DNA of 64,000 bases. It comes from Aminobacter sp. HY435 (lineage in GTDB: Bacteria > Pseudomonadota > Alphaproteobacteria > Rhizobiales > Rhizobiaceae). This document shows positions 59,337 through 64,000 of this stretch, piece by piece (position 1 is the stretch's first letter; every line of letters begins with the position of its first letter). The stretch covers positions 1-64,000 of the forward strand of contig NZ_JANKZL010000014.1 of NCBI RefSeq assembly GCF_027568395.1. The letters are read 5' to 3'. The notes below the pieces were generated by a model. That model was not told the origin of the DNA, did not search any database, and worked only from the letters and a program-made list of their open reading frames with translations. The position numbers were made by a program, and so were the translations under genes.

Positions 59337-62300
59337 AGAAGACGTTCTTCGTACCGGCTGAAACCGCCGAACGTCAGGCGCGCGCCTCCGATCCCGCCAA
59401 TTCGGTCTGGGTGTCGGCCAATGCCGGCTCAGGCAAGACGCATGTGCTGTCGCAGCGCGTCATGCGGCTTCTGCTGCGGGGAACTGATCCGTCGAAGATC
59501 CTGTGCTTGACCTATACGCGCGCCGCCGCCGCCAACATGTCGAACCGGGTCTTCGCCAATCTTTCGGAATGGACCATGCTGCCCGACGCCGAGTTGGCCG
59601 AGCGCATAACGCTCCTCGACGGCGCGCGCCCGGAGGCGCAGAAGCTGCGCCGGGCGCGGCGGCTATTCGCCGAGGCACTGGAGACGCCGGGCGGCCTCAA
59701 GATCCAGACCATCCACGCCTTCTGCGAATCGGTGCTGCATCAGTTCCCGCTCGAGGCCAACATCGCTGCCCATTTCGAGATGCTCGACAGCCAGATGGAG
59801 GCGACGCTGTTCGCCACCGCGCGGCGCGACATGGTCACCGGCGCCGGCGAACACAATCCGGAACTCGCCGAAGCCTTCGCCATGGTGCTGGAGCGCGGCG
59901 GCGAAGCCGGCCTCGACGCGCTGCTGGCCGAGATCGTGCGCAAGCGCGACGGTCTGCGCGCCTTCATCGCCCAGATCCAGGACTTTTCCTGGCCGTTCGG
60001 CGCGCTCTATGAAGAGTTCGGCTTTTCTCGTGAGGACACGGCGGAAAACATCGCCGCCTCGATCTGGCCGCTATCAGGCTTTGAGCCTGCCTTCTTCAAC
60101 GCCTTCGCCGCCGCTGCGGACGCGACCGACGCGCGCAGCGTGCTCAACAATATCCTGCCCTATGCCCGCCTCGCCTATGCCGAAGCGGATCCGATCCGCC
60201 GCCTGTCGCTTCTGACGGACGCCTTCCTCAAAGCCGATGGCGATCCCTACAATCCGTCGAGCGCCTTCAAGAAGGCGCTGCTCGACCGTCTGCCCGATCT
60301 TCCCGAGCGCTATGCGGCGACCGCTTCGGCCATCATCGATGCCGCCGACCGTCTCGCCCATTTTCGCATGCTGGAGGCGACGCGCGCCGCGCTCACCATC
60401 GCAGACTGGCTGATTGCCCGTTATGAGCGGTTGAAGACCGGGCGCGGCTTCCTCGATTTCAACGACCTGATCACCCGCACGGTCAACCTGTTGGCGCGGC
60501 CGGATGCCGGGCCTTGGGTGCAGTACAAGCTCGACAAGGGCATCGACCACATCCTGCTCGACGAGGCACAGGACACCAGCCCCGACCAGTGGGAGGTGGT
60601 AAAGCGACTGGCCGAGGAGTTCTTCTCCGGTTTCAGCGCCCGCGACAATGTCCATCGCACGGTGTTCGCCGTCGGCGACGAAAAACAGTCGATCTATTCG
60701 TTCCAGGGTGCGGCGCCTGAATCCTTCGACAACTCCAAGCATGAATTCGCCGTCCGCATCCGCGACGCAGACGCCCGCTTCGAGGATGTCACGCTGACCT
60801 GGTCGTTCCGCTCGACAGACGACGTGCTTTCGGCCGTCGACCGCGTCTTCGAGGACACGAGCGTCCGTCGCGGCGTCACCCGCGCACCCGAGCCGCCAAG
60901 CCACAAGGCGATCCGCGCCGGCGCACCCGGTTATGCCGAGGTCTGGCCATCGGTCGGCGCCGATGCGGTCGACGAGCCCGATGACTGGCGCAAGCCCATC
61001 GATCATGCCCACGCGCCTGCCGTCGTCGTCGCCGAGCAGGTCGCGGCGACGATCCGCAAATGGCTCGATGAAGGCGAGATCATCGAGGGCACGGGAAAGC
61101 GCCTGCGCGCCGGTGACGTGATGGTGCTGGTGCGCAAGCGCGACCGCTTCGTCCATGCGCTGTCGCGCGCGCTGAAGCGTCGCGACATTCCGGTAGCCGG
61201 CGCCGACCGCCTCAGCCTGCCCGGCCACATCGCGGTCAAGGACCTGATCGCGCTCGGCCGTTTCCTGATCCAGCCCGAGGATGACCTGTCGCTGGCCGCT
61301 GTGCTGCGCAGCCCGATCTTCGGCCTGTCGGAAGATGCGCTGTTTGCGGTGGCTGCCGGGCGCGACAAGGGGCGCTCGCTGATTGCCTCGTTGCGCCACC
61401 GTGCCGAGACCGACGCCGGTTTCAGGGATATCGCCGGCCAGCTCGATGCCTGGGCCAGCGAAGCGGCCTTCCGCCCGATCTTCGAGTTCTATTCCTCGGT
61501 GCTGTCGGGCGGCCCGCATCGCGACGGCGTGCGCCGGAAGATGATCTCGCGTCTCGGCCAGGAGGCCGGCGACATTCTCGACGAGTTCCTGAATTTCTGC
61601 CTGGCGGAAGAGCGCACCGGCCTGCCGGGGCTCGAAGCCTTCCTTTCGATGCTGGAAAACGCCGGACCCGAGATCAAGCGCGAGATGGACCAGACGCGCG
61701 ACGAGGTCCGCATCATGACGGTGCACGCCGCCAAGGGGCTTGAGGCGCCGGTCGTGTTTCTTGTCGACAGCGGGTCTGCGCCGTTCAGCGACCAGCATTT
61801 GCCGCGCCTGATGCCGTTTGTACCGCGCGCCAGGCATTGGCAGGGCAAGGGCTATCTCTGGCGCGCCGGCGCCGATGTCGCCAATGCCTTTTCCAAGAAC
61901 GCCAGCGCGACCGCCAAGGACCTGGCCGACGACGAGTATCGCCGCCTGCTCTATGTCGGCATGACCCGCGCCGAAGACCGCCTCATCGTCTGCGGCTACC
62001 ATGGCAAGCGCACGCCAGGCCTGGACACCTGGCATTCCATCGTCACGCGCGCGCTGTCGGCGGCGCCAGAGAGCGCAGAGCGCGACCATCCCGTCATCGC
62101 CGAGCGCAAGGTCCATCGTTTCCGCGTCACGCCCCTGGCGCAGGCACCGGCTTCCGCCGTCGAGGTTGAAGCAGTCGAGCGCGCGCGCCCCGCGCCCTTG
62201 CCGGAAAGCCTCTATCTCACCCCGCCTCTCTTCGAGGAATTGCCGCCGCCGCTGTCGCCATCGGGGGCTTCGGCGCTGATCGACGAGGCGCGCGAGCAGC

Positions 62301-62869
62301 TGATATCCGGACGTTCGCCTGTGCTCGATGCAGAGGACGAACCGGGCTTTGCCATTGCGCGCGGCTCGGCATTGCATCGCCTGTTGCAGATGCTGCCGCG
62401 CTTGGCCGTCCAGGACCGCGAGCCGGCGGCCGAGCGCTATCTCGCGCGCGTCGGGCAGGCCTGGCAGCCGCACGAGCGCGCTGCCGCTGTAGTCTCTGTC
62501 TTGTCGATTCTCGACGACCCGCGTTTTGCGGCGTTGTTTTCGCCCTCGTCGCGCGCCGAGGTTTCTGTGATGGGCAGCCTCGACGTGCGCGGTAAGCCGC
62601 GTTCGGTGTCGGGCAAGATCGACCGCCTCGCGGTGACCGACCAGGAGGTTCTGATCGTCGACTACAAGACCAACCGCCCCCCGCCTGCTTCCTTCGCCGA
62701 GGTGCCGCAATCTTATGTCGTGCAGCTTGCGCTGTATCGCGCGCTGCTTCAGCCGCTCTATCCAGGCAAGACCGTTGCGGCCGCGCTTCTGTTCACTGAA
62801 GCGCCAAGGCTGATCCCCGTCCCGGCCGAGGCGATGGACGCCGCCCTTGTTCGACTCACCCAAGCGTGA
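59333..62869 (+). CDS. addA: double-strand break repair helicase-nuclease AddA
   Basis: A 1178-residue UvrD-type helicase with nuclease. Walker A VSANAGSGKTHVLSQRV, LDEAQDTSPDQW, VGDEKQSIYSFQGA, MTVHAAKGLEAPVVFL, LYVGMTRAEDRL, and the C-terminal nuclease motif EVLIVDYKTNRPPP. The ATG at 59333 overlaps the addB stop (ATGA); the earlier in-frame start at 59294 would lie inside addB. Length fits alphaproteobacterial AddA. Confidence 0.96.
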   Translation: MKKTFFVPAETAERQARASDPANSVWVSANAGSGKTHVLSQRVMRLLLRGTDPSKILCLTYTRAAAANMSNRVFANLSEWTMLPDAELAERITLLDGARPEAQKLRRARRLFAEALETPGGLKIQTIHAFCESVLHQFPLEANIAAHFEMLDSQMEATLFATARRDMVTGAGEHNPELAEAFAMVLERGGEAGLDALLAEIVRKRDGLRAFIAQIQDFSWPFGALYEEFGFSREDTAENIAASIWPLSGFEPAFFNAFAAAADATDARSVLNNILPYARLAYAEADPIRRLSLLTDAFLKADGDPYNPSSAFKKALLDRLPDLPERYAATASAIIDAADRLAHFRMLEATRAALTIADWLIARYERLKTGRGFLDFNDLITRTVNLLARPDAGPWVQYKLDKGIDHILLDEAQDTSPDQWEVVKRLAEEFFSGFSARDNVHRTVFAVGDEKQSIYSFQGAAPESFDNSKHEFAVRIRDADARFEDVTLTWSFRSTDDVLSAVDRVFEDTSVRRGVTRAPEPPSHKAIRAGAPGYAEVWPSVGADAVDEPDDWRKPIDHAHAPAVVVAEQVAATIRKWLDEGEIIEGTGKRLRAGDVMVLVRKRDRFVHALSRALKRRDIPVAGADRLSLPGHIAVKDLIALGRFLIQPEDDLSLAAVLRSPIFGLSEDALFAVAAGRDKGRSLIASLRHRAETDAGFRDIAGQLDAWASEAAFRPIFEFYSSVLSGGPHRDGVRRKMISRLGQEAGDILDEFLNFCLAEERTGLPGLEAFLSMLENAGPEIKREMDQTRDEVRIMTVHAAKGLEAPVVFLVDSGSAPFSDQHLPRLMPFVPRARHWQGKGYLWRAGADVANAFSKNASATAKDLADDEYRRLLYVGMTRAEDRLIVCGYHGKRTPGLDTWHSIVTRALSAAPESAERDHPVIAERKVHRFRVTPLAQAPASAVEVEAVERARPAPLPESLYLTPPLFEELPPPLSPSGASALIDEAREQLISGRSPVLDAEDEPGFAIARGSALHRLLQMLPRLAVQDREPAAERYLARVGQAWQPHERAAAVVSVLSILDDPRFAALFSPSSRAEVSVMGSLDVRGKPRSVSGKIDRLAVTDQEVLIVDYKTNRPPPASFAEVPQSYVVQLALYRALLQPLYPGKTVAAALLFTEAPRLIPVPAEAMDAALVRLTQA

Positions 62870-62944
62870 CACAACGGGTGCTTGACCACGGGTCCGCGCA
62901 CTACCACATATGGCGCGACAGCTAACCGCAAGAGGATGGGCATC

Positions 62945-63268
62945 ATGGCCACCGTCAAGATCGACAACAGCAATTTCAAGTCCGGCGTGCTTGAGGCCAA
63001 GGAGCCCGTCGTCGTCGATTTCTGGGCCGAATGGTGCGGTCCCTGCAAGATGATCGGCCCATCGCTCGAAGAGATTTCCAACGAGCTGGCCGGCAAGGTC
63101 AAGATCACCAAGGTCAATATCGACGAGAACCCCGAGATCGCCGCGCAGTTTGGCGTGCGTTCGATTCCGACGCTGATGATCTTCAAGGATGGCGAAGTGG
63201 CCGACATCAAGGTTGGCGCCGCTCCGAAGACCGCTCTGTCGAGCTGGATCAGCGGCAACGTCGCCTGA
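62945..63268 (+). CDS. trxA: thioredoxin
   Basis: A 107-residue thioredoxin with [20 protein letters not shown] (redox CGPC), and the cis-proline loop [14 protein letters not shown]. Cytosolic disulfide reductase; also a likely electron donor to the CHWC protein family in general. ATG at 62945 gives the conserved [11 protein letters not shown]; the frame is open to 62882. Followed by a strong hairpin. Confidence 0.97.
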   Translation: MATVKIDNSNFKSGVLEAKEPVVVDFWAEWCGPCKMIGPSLEEISNELAGKVKITKVNIDENPEIAAQFGVRSIPTLMIFKDGEVADIKVGAAPKTALSSWISGNVA

Positions 63269-63288
63269 GGCACTGAATTGCCGAAATG

Positions 63289-63318
63289 AAAAAAGCCCGG
63301 CTTCGACCGGGCTTTTTT
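63289..63318. terminator. bidirectional terminator between trxA and folC
   Basis: AAAAAAGCCCGG pairs with CCGGGCTTTTTT around CTTCGA, giving T runs on both strands; it lies 20 bp after trxA and 26 bp from the folC stop. Confidence 0.93.
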
Positions 63319-63344
63319 GTGACCTGTGATCGGTTTTTTGTGGC

Positions 63345-64000
63345 TCAGCTCGGCGGCGTTCCGTTTTCGGCCAGAACCTCGCCGACAAGATAGAGCGAGC
63401 CGCCGATAAGGATGCGCGGCGCCGTCTCGTCCTCGTCCCAGGTATCGCGCAGCAGCATCAGCGCGTTGGCGACGGAGCTGACCGGTTCTGCCGACAGGCC
63501 GGCCTCGGTGGCGCGCACCGCCAGTTCCTCGTTCGGGACGCCGCTTTCGCTCATCGTCACCGGCACCGTGTAGACGTGGCGCGCCATGCCGTGGAACGGG
63601 CGGAAATAGCCGGTCTGGTCCTTGGTGTTGATCATGCCGGAGATCAAAAACAGTGGCCGCTGGAACTTCTCTTCCTGCTCGGCCAGCGCCTCCGCGATCA
63701 CCGTGCCGGCGCCGGGATTGTGGCCGCCGTCGATCCAGATTTCGGCGCCCTTGGGGCCGAGCTCGCTCAACTTGCCCAGCGGCATGCGCTGCATCCGTCC
63801 GGGCCAGGTGACCGACGTCATCGCCTTGTCGGCGGTGCGCTCGCTGATCGGGAAGCCCGCGGCCCTGACCGCGGCGATCGCCGCGGCGGCGTTGGCGAAC
63901 TGGTGCCGTCCAGGCAGGCGCGGCGGCGACAGGTCCATCAGCCCGCTCTGGTCTTGGTACACCATGCGGCCGTTTTCCTCGAAGGCGACAAAGTCCTGGC
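63345..64000 (-). CDS. folC: folylpolyglutamate synthase / dihydrofolate synthase, C-terminal part (cut by window edge)
   Basis: About 217 codons of the C-terminal part, open at the right edge. LPGRHQFANAAAAIAAVRA (Mur-ligase-type linker), TSVTWPGRMQRM, and the IWIDGGHNPGAG catalytic block are FolC signatures; the C-terminus ends LVGEVLAENGTPPS. It adds glutamates to folates. An internal ATG at 63965 is not the start: coding reading continues to the edge (VAFEENGRMVYQDQ). Confidence 0.93.
   Translation of the reverse strand, partial: QDFVAFEENGRMVYQDQSGLMDLSPPRLPGRHQFANAAAAIAAVRAAGFPISERTADKAMTSVTWPGRMQRMPLGKLSELGPKGAEIWIDGGHNPGAGTVIAEALAEQEEKFQRPLFLISGMINTKDQTGYFRPFHGMARHVYTVPVTMSESGVPNEELAVRATEAGLSAEPVSSVANALMLLRDTWDEDETAPRILIGGSLYLVGEVLAENGTPPS

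Noticed and set aside
60074-63388. A 1104-codon open frame on the minus strand opposite addA (and a 668-codon one at 57270-59276 opposite addB)
   Set aside because: Both are mirror frames of GC-rich coding DNA. They show no domain motif, while addA and addB on the plus strand carry complete helicase and nuclease motifs.

Overview
This 64 kb window is a GC-rich, densely packed alphaproteobacterial chromosome segment. Gene order and gene families point to the Rhizobiales, most likely a Phyllobacteriaceae-type rhizobium (Mesorhizobium or Aminobacter-like). The evidence is parAB-rsmG-mnmG-mnmE, rho-hemJ-hemE, ppsR-maf-aroE-coaE-dnaQ-secB, hslVU, the his operon with its DUF2628 and DUF1330 passengers, chvI-chvG-hprK-EIIA-HPr, divL, a tsaE/amgK fusion, addBA and trxA. 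The genus call is an inference from gene order recalled from memory. No insertion sequence, prophage, CRISPR array, tRNA or rRNA was seen.

Layout. (1) 0.0-11.4 kb: the start of a UDP-glucose dehydrogenase gene, then a low-oxygen respiration block: hemN, an fnrN-type regulator, a hemerythrin-like gene, the cbb3 oxidase operon fixNOQP and its assembly operon fixGHIS. Three FNR boxes (TTGAY-N4-RTCAA form) sit at the hemN/fnrN, hemerythrin/fixN and fixP/fixG junctions. (2) 11.4-27.6 kb: the replication and segregation core: holA, parB-parA-rsmG-mnmG, mnmE, rho, hemJ-hemE, a 401 bp gene-free region that is very probably oriC (23382-23782), then ppsR, maf, aroE, coaE and dnaQ. Six parS-like sites were found; four are clustered between 14.87 and 16.98 kb. 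(3) 27.6-37 kb: secB, fxsA, a Tim44-domain protein, mltA, smr, an XRE regulator, a DUF1402 gene and hslV...hslU, with three unrelated genes between the two protease subunits. (4) 37-43.8 kb: hisB-DUF2628-hisH-DUF1330-hisA-hisF-hisE-coaA, then an AlkB-like dioxygenase, a LysM/BON protein and arfB. (5) 43.9-51.2 kb: pckA diverging from chvI-chvG-hprK-EIIA-HPr, then ahcY. (6) 51.4-64 kb: divL, tsaE-amgK, murU, addB, addA, trxA and the 3' part of folC.

How it works together. The first block should let the cell respire and make heme at low oxygen under one FNR-type regulator. The parABS genes and sites lie about 6.5-9 kb from oriC, as expected for a centromere next to the origin. DivL and a cluster of GANTC (CcrM) sites in oriC indicate the alphaproteobacterial cell-cycle circuit. 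The PTS fragment (HprK, EIIA, HPr, no sugar permease) behind ChvG/ChvI is a regulatory rather than a transport system. I found no clearly undescribed multi-gene system. The most interesting points are the origin/centromere architecture, the respiration cluster sitting next to it where leuS-lptE would be expected, the tsaE-amgK fusion beside murU, DivL with tyrosine at the kinase H-box, and a probable rho-gene terminator buried in the coding end of the facing gene.
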